Virus record (IMG/VR): IMGVR_UViG_3300027865_000039
Coordinates: 1 to 27,201 of that record
Length of the DNA stretch: 27,201 nucleotides
DNA from: a virus
Direction: 5' to 3' (one strand)
Every line of letters starts with the position of its first letter. Position 1 is the stretch's first letter. A model generated the notes under the pieces. That model searched no databases. It saw only the letters and a list, made by a program, of their open reading frames with translations, and was not told where the DNA came from. A program made the position numbers and the translations under genes. Positions 21,938 to 27,201 of the stretch are shown here, in pieces.

Positions 21938-23440
21938 TTAGATCCAGTTCCTCCGCTTAATTACTGAGCTAAATTTTTTCTGATCCTTAGTACGTGTATC
22001 GGGCAGTTTGTTTTTCACCCACCAGTCCCAACTATAATGAGGAATCTTCTTCCGATTAACAATTTTACCCGAAGGCGTTCGCCAATATTTTAGTTGTTGC
22101 GATAACGCATCTATTATATCATCATGTGTTGTTCTAGGAAACTGAATGAGCTGTGCTTCTAAATGACTTAAACCACGTCGATGTAAAATACGTCCATTCG
22201 CATAATGAGGTATTAATCCTCTAATACGCATCGCTTTTGTCTCTCGAGTAACTTGTGTTACCTCTTCTACTACAAAATATTGGCTTTGTTTTGCCATTTC
22301 CGATCTTAGCACATCTAGTAACACTATTTGAGCAGATTGTGTTTCGATTAATACCTTCTTAATATTGTAAAGCCTAACTAATTCCATTATTCTTTTGACT
22401 AAATCATTGGAATTAACTTTCTTTTGTTCTGCCTCTAAAATATATGTTACATTCTTTTCTGTTGTTTTAGTGACCACTAAGCCGCTGTAGTCACTGGTTT
22501 CTTTTAATCTAAAAGCCGGATCTACAGAAAGGAGGCCTGAGATATTATGTAATTCATTTTGCAAATCAGTGGTCATATCAAAATGTTGAATCCAGGGACG
22601 CTTAAATTCAATAGACGAGTCACTGATAGGATTATTCATAAATTGACAATTGAATTCGTAGGGACCAAGCATTTCTAATTGAGATTCTAAACATATCTTA
22701 TCCTGCCATTTTGGATCCGATCTATCTTTACACACCATATTAGGAAAGAGTATTTTTTCGTTGGTGTCTGTTGCGGGTCGTAAAAACACATTAAAATCCT
22801 GGTGTTCCAGAAGATCCCCATATAAATCTGATACAGCCCATCTAGTACCAATTGTAATGATGGGCGTTCTTGGAGACAAATTGAGACAATCCTTAAAAAA
22901 GTCCTTTACTTTCTGTATCTGATCAGAAGTACCTATATTGCCTCGTTCTACAAGGTCGTCATTAACAATAAGATCATAATGACCTCCTGTAACATTGGTA
23001 GTTAAACTAGCAATTGATAGTGTGGGTTCTTTTACTGTGGCCTTATTTCTCTGTGCAATGGTAAACTGATCAATAGTCCATCTCGTGTCTTTATTACAAA
23101 ACTCACCAAAGAGTTCTTTTAGGGCACTTCCGTGCTTCAAATAATTTTGTATTTGATGCATCATCTCTTCGCAACGCTTAAGAGTGGCATTTGTGAGTAA
23201 AATACAGATGTTTGGCTTAACCAGCATTTGCTGTATTACATATCCTACAGAAACAAGACTAGACTTTAAATGATGTCGTGGAATTAGAATCAGCTTTCTA
23301 TTCCCTTTTTGCTTAAGAAATATTGCTAACTCATCATGAAGCCCGTCTTGCCAATCTTTCATCCCTAAGACATCTTTACAAAGGAATTTAAGGTCTTTCT
23401 TACACTTCTCACGTAATACAATGATACGTGGATCTTTCAA
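21938..23440 (-). CDS. terL: Terminase large subunit (ATPase and nuclease), 500 aa
   Basis: The DNA packaging motor. The ATPase has a Walker A-like PRHHLKSS (54-61), Walker B YDLIVNDD (155-162) and the coupling motif TIGTRWA (196-202). The RNase H-like nuclease domain has its first acidic residue in LLSVDPAF (Asp307), the second in VLIETQS (Glu366), and the C-terminal DD in THDDIIDAL (Asp440/Asp441, Asp444). HHLKS in place of GxGKS is a variant Walker A seen in several phage terminases. The start is TTG with AGGGGG upstream. Portal follows at once, which is the standard order. Complete length for the family. Confidence 0.94.
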   Translation of the reverse strand: MKDPRIIVLREKCKKDLKFLCKDVLGMKDWQDGLHDELAIFLKQKGNRKLILIPRHHLKSSLVSVGYVIQQMLVKPNICILLTNATLKRCEEMMHQIQNYLKHGSALKELFGEFCNKDTRWTIDQFTIAQRNKATVKEPTLSIASLTTNVTGGHYDLIVNDDLVERGNIGTSDQIQKVKDFFKDCLNLSPRTPIITIGTRWAVSDLYGDLLEHQDFNVFLRPATDTNEKILFPNMVCKDRSDPKWQDKICLESQLEMLGPYEFNCQFMNNPISDSSIEFKRPWIQHFDMTTDLQNELHNISGLLSVDPAFRLKETSDYSGLVVTKTTEKNVTYILEAEQKKVNSNDLVKRIMELVRLYNIKKVLIETQSAQIVLLDVLRSEMAKQSQYFVVEEVTQVTRETKAMRIRGLIPHYANGRILHRRGLSHLEAQLIQFPRTTHDDIIDALSQQLKYWRTPSGKIVNRKKIPHYSWDWWVKNKLPDTRTKDQKKFSSVIKRRNWI

Positions 23441-23457
23441 ACAGTCCCCCTATCAAT

Positions 23458-23838
23458 CTATTGTTTTATTTCAATTACATCTAAATCAATAGTGCCATCT
23501 GAAGCGTTAGCTTCTCCCAAGCCATAAAGAGTAAAATTAGAGCCGAGAGGCAAAGTGATGGAATCAGTGCTCTCATTGAGTTTAAACCCCGTAAGAACCG
23601 TAACACCAGAATGAGTGCCAATAAACACATCATATGTAGCATCTGCATTTTTGATGACGATCTTAGTGCGGCCCACTAAATCAGTAGATCCAGTATAAAT
23701 AGCAGTAGCAGTATTTGTACTTACCCCCACACTATTGACCAGCATGACACTAGCAGGAGTTTCAATTTCAGTTGATGCTCCCCAAAGTATACTTAAACCC
23801 AAAAGTACACCGAACGTTAAACATGTCTTTTTAAACAT
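23458..23838 (-). CDS. Signal-peptide-bearing beta protein, 126 aa
   Basis: The N-terminus is a clear Sec-type signal: MFKK, hydrophobic TCLTFGVLLGLSILW, then GAS as a likely cleavage site at about residue 20. The mature part is beta-rich (AIYTGSTDLVGRTKIVIKNADATYDVFIG, VTVLTGFKLNESTDSITLPLG, FTLYGLGEANASDGTIDLDVIEI). The mature domain resembles small virion proteins, including loosely the 90-aa gene 19370-19642, yet the signal would send it out of the cytoplasm. It is located just upstream of the terminase. ATG has AAGGAG upstream. Function unknown. Confidence 0.75.
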   Translation of the reverse strand: MFKKTCLTFGVLLGLSILWGASTEIETPASVMLVNSVGVSTNTATAIYTGSTDLVGRTKIVIKNADATYDVFIGTHSGVTVLTGFKLNESTDSITLPLGSNFTLYGLGEANASDGTIDLDVIEIKQ

Positions 23839-23850
23839 CTTTTTATCTCC

Positions 23851-24045
23851 TTATTTTCTTTTGTCTAAATACTTATCTGTAACTGTTCCCCCACCAATCA
23901 GGGCGGAAACCATTAAAGTGCAGAATATCCAGTTATCTGAACTTATAATGGATCTATATAGAAATAGCGTAGAAACTATAAAAAGCCATAAGCCATAAGC
24001 CACCTTACGTGACTCTAAAAATAGCAAAAGCTTTAAGATCTTCAT
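23851..24045 (-). CDS. Two-span membrane protein, holin-like, 64 aa
   Basis: Two hydrophobic spans, YGLWLFIVSTLFLYRSI (about 17-33) and WIFCTLMVSALIGGGTV (about 39-55), are separated by a short SSDN turn, with a charged N-terminus (MKILKLLLFLESRKV) and a basic tail (DKYLDKRK). This is a size and layout used by class II holins, but similar small membrane proteins stand near terminase genes in phages with no proven lysis role. TAATG couples it to the upstream 62-aa gene. Confidence 0.68.
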   Translation of the reverse strand: MKILKLLLFLESRKVAYGLWLFIVSTLFLYRSIISSDNWIFCTLMVSALIGGGTVTDKYLDKRK

Positions 24046-24233
24046 TATTTATCTCCCCATTCACATCTATGCTTAAATTTTGATTCATCTTGGAAAAGTT
24101 CGAGTAACTCTAGACTTATTGCTCTTATGTCCTGTTGAATGCCTTTTTGAGTACAGGTGTTAACAAATTCTCTTATAGCTAGTTCAATACGGTCTTCTAA
24201 AAATAGAGGCTGTTGATGTAGTCTCTTATTCAT
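24045..24233 (-). CDS. Small helical protein, 62 aa, unknown
   Basis: Mostly helical (LFLEDRIELAIREFVNTCTQKGIQQDIRAISLELLELFQDE), with a single CEW near the C-terminus. No domain is recognised. The ribosome site is weak, and the gene starts 11 bases after the preceding 50-aa gene, so translation is probably helped by upstream ribosomes. Its stop forms TAATG with the membrane gene that follows. Confidence 0.6.
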   Translation of the reverse strand: MNKRLHQQPLFLEDRIELAIREFVNTCTQKGIQQDIRAISLELLELFQDESKFKHRCEWGDK

Positions 24234-24244
24234 TAAAAATCACT

Positions 24245-24397
24245 TTATTTTCCCTTAATTGTAGTTATTTTAAAAATTTTTCCTGATTTCAATGTAAAGG
24301 TCATATACCTGAATTTAGTCTCTTTGTATTGCTCATCTATCGAAATAACATCTTTGCTATTGATTATGAGCATTCTTATGATGTCAAGATCAGTCAT
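24245..24397 (-). CDS. Small protein, 50 aa, unknown
   Basis: A short gene with a very good ribosome site, GGAGAGG, four bases from the ATG. The product MTDLDIIRMLIINSKDVISI continues with DEQYKETKFRYMTFTLKSGK and a short Ile/Thr/Lys-rich end. A strand-turn-strand C-terminal part is plausible. No domain or function is recognised; it is kept because of its ribosome site and because it fits exactly between the tRNA and the next gene. Confidence 0.6.
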   Translation of the reverse strand: MTDLDIIRMLIINSKDVISIDEQYKETKFRYMTFTLKSGKIFKITTIKGK

Positions 24398-24446
24398 TAC
24401 CTCTCCTTTTAAAAATTTGCAATTTGCAAACTACCTATTTAAATTA

Positions 24447-24518
24447 TAGCGCCGAGTGGAATCGAACCACCTTTCTCGAGGTTATGAGCCTCGCGAGCCG
24501 CCAATGCTCTACAGCGCA
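24447..24518 (-). tRNA. tRNA-Met (CAU), initiator-like
   Basis: A complete 72-nt cloverleaf: acceptor TGCGCTG/CGGCGCT (first pair T·T mismatched, other six paired with one G·T), D-stem GAGC/GCTC with loop ATTGGCG, anticodon stem CGAGG/CCTCG with loop CTCATAA (anticodon CAT at + 24484-24486), variable AGAAA, T-stem GGTGG/CCACT and T-loop TTCGATT; discriminator A, no encoded CCA. The D-stem A11:U24 and the open 1:72 position are initiator features, and the anticodon stem keeps two of the three G:C pairs next to the loop (A29:U41, G30:C40, G31:C39). Elongator Met or lysidine tRNA-Ile are the alternatives. Confidence 0.88.
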
Positions 24519-24599
24519 GAAAACCTAATAATGCTGAGGTCCATCGCCTTGATGTGCTCTTGCTCCGATGAAACAGCATCTCTAAAATAACCAAATTAC

Positions 24600-24749
24600 T
24601 CATTCATAACTCTGGGTTATATGGCTCCCAAGAAAAGGACAAGGGTTTTCTTGCACAGCTGGATAAGAAATAACTGAGGGCTGTTGTTCTAATTGTTTTA
24701 AACGCTTTTCCAGTTCTTTTATCTTCTTTTCTAATTCTGCTTTAGTCAT
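24600..24749 (-). CDS. Coiled-coil mini-protein, 49 aa
   Basis: The first 23 residues form a continuous amphipathic helix (TKAELEKKIKELEKRLKQL), followed by a short polar tail with a single Cys (QENPCPFLGSH). Very small Lys/Glu coiled-coil proteins like this are common in phages and are usually of unknown role. The ATG has AGAGGA six bases upstream. It lies just before the tRNA in the late operon. Confidence 0.65.
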   Translation of the reverse strand: MTKAELEKKIKELEKRLKQLEQQPSVISYPAVQENPCPFLGSHITQSYE

Positions 24750-24868
24750 AGATCCTCTTTTTATTTTTAATAAATAGCGTGAGTTACTATATAATAATAC
24801 AAGGGTGGGTATGGGGATTCGTCCCTGAAAAGTACAAAATAACGTTCCTTTTTTTCAACATATGACAA

Positions 24869-24897
24869 GTCGAAAAGTCTTTGTGAATGTCGAAAAG
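24869..24897. repeat. Direct repeat GTCGAAAAG, two copies, 20-bp period
   Basis: GTCGAAAAG occurs at 24869-24877 and 24889-24897, exactly 20 bp apart, that is about two helix turns. It lies in the 152-bp gap between the Cys-rich gene and the coiled-coil mini-gene. Such spacing suits a protein-binding site on one face of DNA. A 5-bp hairpin with a TTCG loop is at about 24815-24828 in the same gap. Nothing else is seen there. Confidence 0.35.
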
Positions 24898-24901
24898 GGC
24901 C

Positions 24902-25120
24902 TTATTTATCCCCTTCCTTACAACAATCAAAATGATCTTTACACCCCCATTCATTACATTCCTCATCGGTGCATAACTGTCCAGCGCATCGATGTGCATC
25001 ATGACTATCAATGAGTGCCCCACATTCACAACACGTAAAATAATCCCAATAAACATAGTCATCATTAGAATGTGAATGAGATAAACAAGATAAACAAGAC
25101 GTACTACTCTTCTTTTTCAC
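24902..25120 (-). CDS. Cys/His-rich protein, putative multi-zinc binder, 72 aa
   Basis: Eleven Cys in 72 residues: CLSC (9-12), CCECG (30-34), then HRCAGQLCTDEECNEWGCKDHFDCC (43-67), with several His. The spacing suggests two or three small zinc sites, RING-like in density but not matching a family I can name. The start is uncertain: GTG at 25120 has GGTGA upstream and a 17-base overlap with the terminase small subunit candidate; ATG at 25156 is further inside that gene without a ribosome site. It may act as a small regulator or interaction protein. Confidence 0.6.
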   Translation of the reverse strand: MKKKSSTSCLSCLSHSHSNDDYVYWDYFTCCECGALIDSHDAHRCAGQLCTDEECNEWGCKDHFDCCKEGDK

Positions 25121-25625
25121 GGATGTCACCAATAGACTGTTCAATATCCATAACATTCAATAGGTCACTAAGCTTGTTGCTGTCCTTCTTCTGCTCTTGC
25201 CCTTGTCTTGGTGCATACTCTTCAGGATAGTTCTTGCGTAACCATGCAATTCGATCTATAAAACCGTTGTCTTTTTTACCGCGATTAAACATAACACCTT
25301 CTAGTTCATGTTTCATTGCACGCTGCACCAAATCAAAATCTTCTCTAAATTGCTTATCTCTACCCATATGCAAGTAAAAAACTCTTGAATGAAAACCAAC
25401 AGCTTTCATTGAGCCTGTGATACTTCCAGTCTTCTCATAAGAATCTAGAAAACGTATCTTAGCATCATTGTCAAAGCCTGTAAGATTATAGTTCTTTAGA
25501 GGTGAAAGATACCTGTCTCCCTCCTCCTTCTTACCTAGACTACCACCCGTCATTGTCATTAGCTGTTTCCTCTTGCTCTTCTTGCGCTTCTGGTCCCGGT
25601 ACACCGCTAGGTTGTCTTGGATCAT
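25104..25625 (-). CDS. Terminase small subunit candidate, HTH protein, 173 aa
   Basis: A helix-turn-helix region is at about 54-90 (DAKIRFLDSYEKTGSITGSMKAVGFHSRVFYLHMGRD), in which TGSITGSMKAVGFHSRVFYLHM fits the usual GxxxxAcxaaGvsrxxxYxHr layout, followed by FREDFDLVQRAMKHELEGVMFNRG and IDRIAWLRKNYPEEYAPR, a C-terminal element often seen as LLKxxxPExYRxR in small terminases. The N-terminus is basic (RDQKRKKSKRKQL). It should bind the packaging site and help the large subunit. Between it and terL lie six small genes and a tRNA. TAATG joins it to the 73-aa gene before. Confidence 0.72.
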   Translation of the reverse strand: MIQDNLAVYRDQKRKKSKRKQLMTMTGGSLGKKEEGDRYLSPLKNYNLTGFDNDAKIRFLDSYEKTGSITGSMKAVGFHSRVFYLHMGRDKQFREDFDLVQRAMKHELEGVMFNRGKKDNGFIDRIAWLRKNYPEEYAPRQGQEQKKDSNKLSDLLNVMDIEQSIGDIREKEE

Positions 25626-25846
25626 TAATTACATGGCACACTATATTCCACCTCTACATCCAAGAATAACATATCATTCTTAAATCCAGTGTCCTTATAC
25701 AACCTCTCCACCCTAACATTAGGCTTAGGCATTTGGAATGCTCCTATCCAAGGCATAATTACTTGATCAGTTTCCGCTTGATCGTAATAATCATAGTCCT
25801 CCGTTTCCTCATTACTACATGATCCTGTATCCCAATAGTTTTCCAT
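25625..25846 (-). CDS. Unknown acidic protein, first gene of late operon, 73 aa
   Basis: The N-terminal 30 residues are acidic and tyrosine-rich (NEETEDYDYYDQAETDQ), the rest reads as a small beta domain (MPWIGAFQMPKPNVRVERLY, NDMLFLDVEVEYSVPCN). No family is recognised. ATG at 25846 has AGAGGA at five bases; the longer frame from a TTG at 25954 has no ribosome site and is rejected. TAATG with the terminase small subunit candidate indicates coupling. Confidence 0.6.
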   Translation of the reverse strand: MENYWDTGSCSNEETEDYDYYDQAETDQVIMPWIGAFQMPKPNVRVERLYKDTGFKNDMLFLDVEVEYSVPCN

Positions 25847-26378
25847 GTGGTCCTCTGATTCCCTGATTGTTTGTAAGCTTATAACGAGTCTAGACAGTTT
25901 TTCTACTTTCTTTGTATCCTGGGACCATATAAATACAAGGTCTTTTAGATACAAAAGTTAGTAGATAGATATATGATAAGTAGTTTGAACAAGTGAGAGT
26001 CCCACGTAACGTAACCCCAAGTGAAGTGTAGGGGGAGTCGAATAAGTTTCTTGTCTCTCTTGCCTCTATCATTTATTCTGGTTGTTACTTGTCCCAGTCG
26101 TGGGTTATGAGAAAGTAGTCAAAGCATAGCGCCCACTCTTTTTTTAACTCCCTGTCGTTAGAGTCAAACGATTGTTAACTTGGTTTATTACTGCTTAGCC
26201 TCAATGTTAACCTGAAAAGAGGTGCAAATTTAAAATGAGAGGAAATACCAGTGTCTTAAATAATGAGTTTATTTTGAGATTGAGAACATGTACCCCTCCA
26301 TCTCTAGCTAGGATTTACTATATTTAAGCACTACAATGCTTGGTTACAAATATTTCTTTTTGCAATACGTGAAACTAC

Positions 26379-26408
26379 TTGACAGTCAACACATATATTT
26401 TTCATAAT
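26379..26408 (+). promoter_or_regulatory. Sigma70-like promoter with a TTGACAGTCAA inverted -35
   Basis: TTGACA at 26379-26384, an 18-bp spacer, then CATAAT at 26403-26408 (five of six matches). The -35 box is part of the inverted repeat TTGACAGTCAA (26379-26389), which places TTGACT on the other strand, with a weak TATTGC downstream on that side. It may therefore be a promoter, an operator, or two promoters back to back. Confidence 0.5.
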
Positions 26409-26425
26409 CTACTTATATTTTATTA

Positions 26426-26494
26426 CATAGTTTATAGTTTATGGTTGATACTAAACTATGGTGGCTTAGTATACTAACACATATTTAAGTATAC
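26426..26494. repeat. Inverted and direct repeats, operator-like
   Basis: CATAGTTTA at 26426-26434 and TAAACTATG at 26452-26460 are a perfect 9-bp inverted pair. TTAGTATACTAA at 26466-26477 is a perfect 12-bp palindrome. AGTATAC at 26468-26474 recurs at 26488-26494, 20 bp away, and ATACTAA at 26449-26455 recurs at 26471-26477. The group lies between the two rightward promoters, as expected for sites of a phage repressor or activator. Confidence 0.5.
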
Positions 26495-26528
26495 ATTGTC
26501 TAGGGTCTTAAAGAAAAGAAAATAACCC

Positions 26529-26557
26529 TTGACAACTACCCAAATATCTGTTATATG
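26529..26557 (+). promoter_or_regulatory. Sigma70-like promoter for the right-end genes
   Basis: A consensus -35 TTGACA (26529-26534), exactly 17 bp, and -10 TATATG (26552-26557). The predicted start of transcription is near 26564, giving a leader of about 30 bases before the first ATG at 26594. This is the best promoter in the window and faces the plus-strand genes. Confidence 0.65.
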
Positions 26558-26593
26558 TGGAGAGAAGCAAATTGAATAACAGGAGGCTGAGAC

Positions 26594-26653
26594 ATGAAAC
26601 TAATTGATCTAATAGCCGACTTGATATTAAAAATGGGCGGTGCAAGCATATGA
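26594..26653 (+). CDS. 19-codon leader ORF with strong Shine-Dalgarno
   Basis: AGGAGG lies eight bases before this ATG, the best ribosome site in the region. The peptide is MKLIDLIADLILKMGGASI, an amphipathic helix. Its TGA overlaps the ATG of the next gene (ATGA at 26650-26653), and that gene has no ribosome site of its own, so the leader probably delivers ribosomes to it. The peptide may also act by itself; this is open. Confidence 0.5.
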   Translation: MKLIDLIADLILKMGGASI

Positions 26654-26820
26654 CACATGACACTAACGGACTAGGTTTCACCGAACTGACATATCTAAGC
26701 ATTCACTACCCAGGTATCTATGAGATAGTGGATAAAGCCCTTGACAACAACCCACAGGAAGGGTTACAATTAGCGAGAAAGGCCATAGAAGCCATTAGAT
26801 TTGAGTTAGTGGGGAAATAA
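26650..26820 (+). CDS. Small protein, 56 aa, unknown
   Basis: The product begins MTHDTNGLGFTELTYLSIHY and continues with PGIYEIVDKALDNNPQEGLQ, then a helical end (LARKAIEAIRFELVGK). A mainly helical mini-domain is likely. No family is recognised. The start is given by the ATGA overlap with the leader ORF, since only a weak GGGCGG lies upstream. It is in the same transcript as the Imm-5-like gene that follows. Confidence 0.55.
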   Translation: MTHDTNGLGFTELTYLSIHYPGIYEIVDKALDNNPQEGLQLARKAIEAIRFELVGK

Positions 26821-26844
26821 AGGCGATAAAAAAGGAGATAAAAA

Positions 26845-27201
26845 ATGAAAATAACACTAAAAGACTTAAATAAGTGGCACGCTTGTTTCGAAGGTATTGA
26901 ATGGTTCGAGAACCAAAAGAACATAGAATTGATTCCTGTACTTAGAAAATTACTTAAAGAAGACCACTTTGATTGGGCAAATTGGCTAATAGTACGATAC
27001 ATGACTTATAAACAGTGTGTCTCTTATGCGGTTTATGCGACTGAACAAGTCATTGATATTTACGAAAAGAAATACCCAAATGACAAAAGACCGCGAAACG
27101 CAATAGAGGTGGCAAGAAAATGTATTAATGGCCCCTCTATTAAAAATAAAAACGCCGCCTACGCCCACGCCGCCTCCTCCGCCGCCTACGTCTCCGCCTC
27201 C
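26845..27201 (+). CDS. Imm-5-like domain protein with Ala-rich repeats, 5' part only
   Basis: The 119 codons present run to the window edge without a stop. The N-terminal part, LNKWHACFEGIEWFENQKN, fits the A-C-x-E-G-I-E-W-F-E opening known from phage and bacterial proteins of the Imm-5-like putative immunity family, and IYEKKYPNDKRPRNAIEVARKC matches the family's Y-E-K-K-Y-P-x-D-x-R-P-R-x-A-I-E-A element. After NKNAAYAHAASSAAYVSAS an alanine-rich repeat begins, as in relatives. The repeat uses only C-ending codons (GCC, TCC, TAC), unlike the rest of the gene. ATG has AAGGAG. The function in phages is not known. Confidence 0.8.
   Translation, partial: MKITLKDLNKWHACFEGIEWFENQKNIELIPVLRKLLKEDHFDWANWLIVRYMTYKQCVSYAVYATEQVIDIYEKKYPNDKRPRNAIEVARKCINGPSIKNKNAAYAHAASSAAYVSAS

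Larger units (their letters stand above)
25847..26593. promoter_or_regulatory. Gene-free control region between the two transcription directions
   Basis: About 750 bases without a convincing gene separate the first minus-strand gene from the first plus-strand gene. The right half (26379-26560) holds two sigma70-like promoters facing right and several inverted repeats, annotated separately. On the left, a weak minus-strand promoter TTGTAT-17-TATATG (25954 to 25926) is possible just before the late operon. A minus -35 box TTGACT overlaps the first plus promoter. The middle part (25980-26340) shows no feature I can support beyond a short plus-strand frame (26235-26327, 30 aa, weak ribosome site). 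Confidence 0.55.

Noticed and set aside
24519-24599. A possible second tRNA or structured RNA next to tRNA-Met
   Set aside because: A 6-bp stem (ATGCTG/CAGCAT) can form, but no anticodon arm or TTC-type T-loop could be placed.
24787-25065. A 92-aa minus-strand frame overlapping the Cys-rich gene
   Set aside because: Out of frame with the Cys-rich protein, hydrophobic without order, no ribosome site.
25890-26072. A 60-aa minus-strand frame upstream of the late operon
   Set aside because: ATG without ribosome site, no recognisable sequence pattern; the region looks like control DNA.
26508-27168. Three minus-strand frames (26508-26702, 26718-27002, 26986-27168)
   Set aside because: They lie opposite the plus-strand genes with good ribosome sites and a family match; their sequences are Phe/Leu/Ser-rich, as expected for shadows.
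1-27201. CRISPR arrays, insertion sequences, integrase with attachment site
   Set aside because: No regularly spaced repeats, no transposase or recombinase motifs, and no terminal inverted repeats were seen on either strand.

Overview
The window is a piece of a tailed-phage genome, AT-rich apart from both extreme ends. No ribosomal RNA or cellular housekeeping gene is visible. The morphogenesis genes suggest a short-tailed (podovirus) virion built on the P22 plan: large terminase, portal, scaffold, HK97-fold capsid, gp4-like adaptor and gp10-like tail hub, with no tape-measure, tail-tube or sheath gene. The host cannot be named from the sequence. No polymerase, helicase, integrase or repressor is seen, so the replication and control genes probably lie outside the window.

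Layout: (1) 1-1977, plus strand: the tail of a Gly-X repeat protein, an amidase endolysin and three small unknown genes. (2) 1979-2534: a small lysis-like zone with genes on both strands, including two tiny membrane proteins that diverge from one 11-bp double Shine-Dalgarno element. (3) 25846 down to 2515, minus strand: one long late operon, read from high to low coordinates. Its order is small terminase candidate, Cys-rich protein, coiled-coil mini-protein, an initiator-like tRNA-Met, several small genes, large terminase, portal, zinc-ribbon protein, LamG protein, scaffold, capsid, decoration-like protein, a sugar/methyl-transfer cassette (GT4, methyltransferase, Cys mini-protein, GT-A enzyme), adaptor, beta-propeller hub, two C1q-tipped fibres, a GNAT protein and three large unknown proteins in the position of ejection proteins. 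(4) 25847-26593: a gene-free control region with two sigma70-like promoters facing right and several inverted repeats. (5) 26594-27201, plus strand: a 19-codon leader, a 56-aa gene and the start of an Imm-5-like alanine-repeat protein.

The late operon is very compact. Six stop/start junctions in the window use TAATG, three genes start at TTG, and most starts have a clear Shine-Dalgarno sequence. Both window ends stop inside GC-rich, low-complexity coding repeats, so the break points are probably assembly limits and not genome ends.

The points most worth a second look are the phage tRNA with initiator-type identity elements, the double-sided Shine-Dalgarno element between two opposed membrane mini-genes, the glycosylation cassette bracketed by two stem-loops inside the structural operon, and the operator-like control region.
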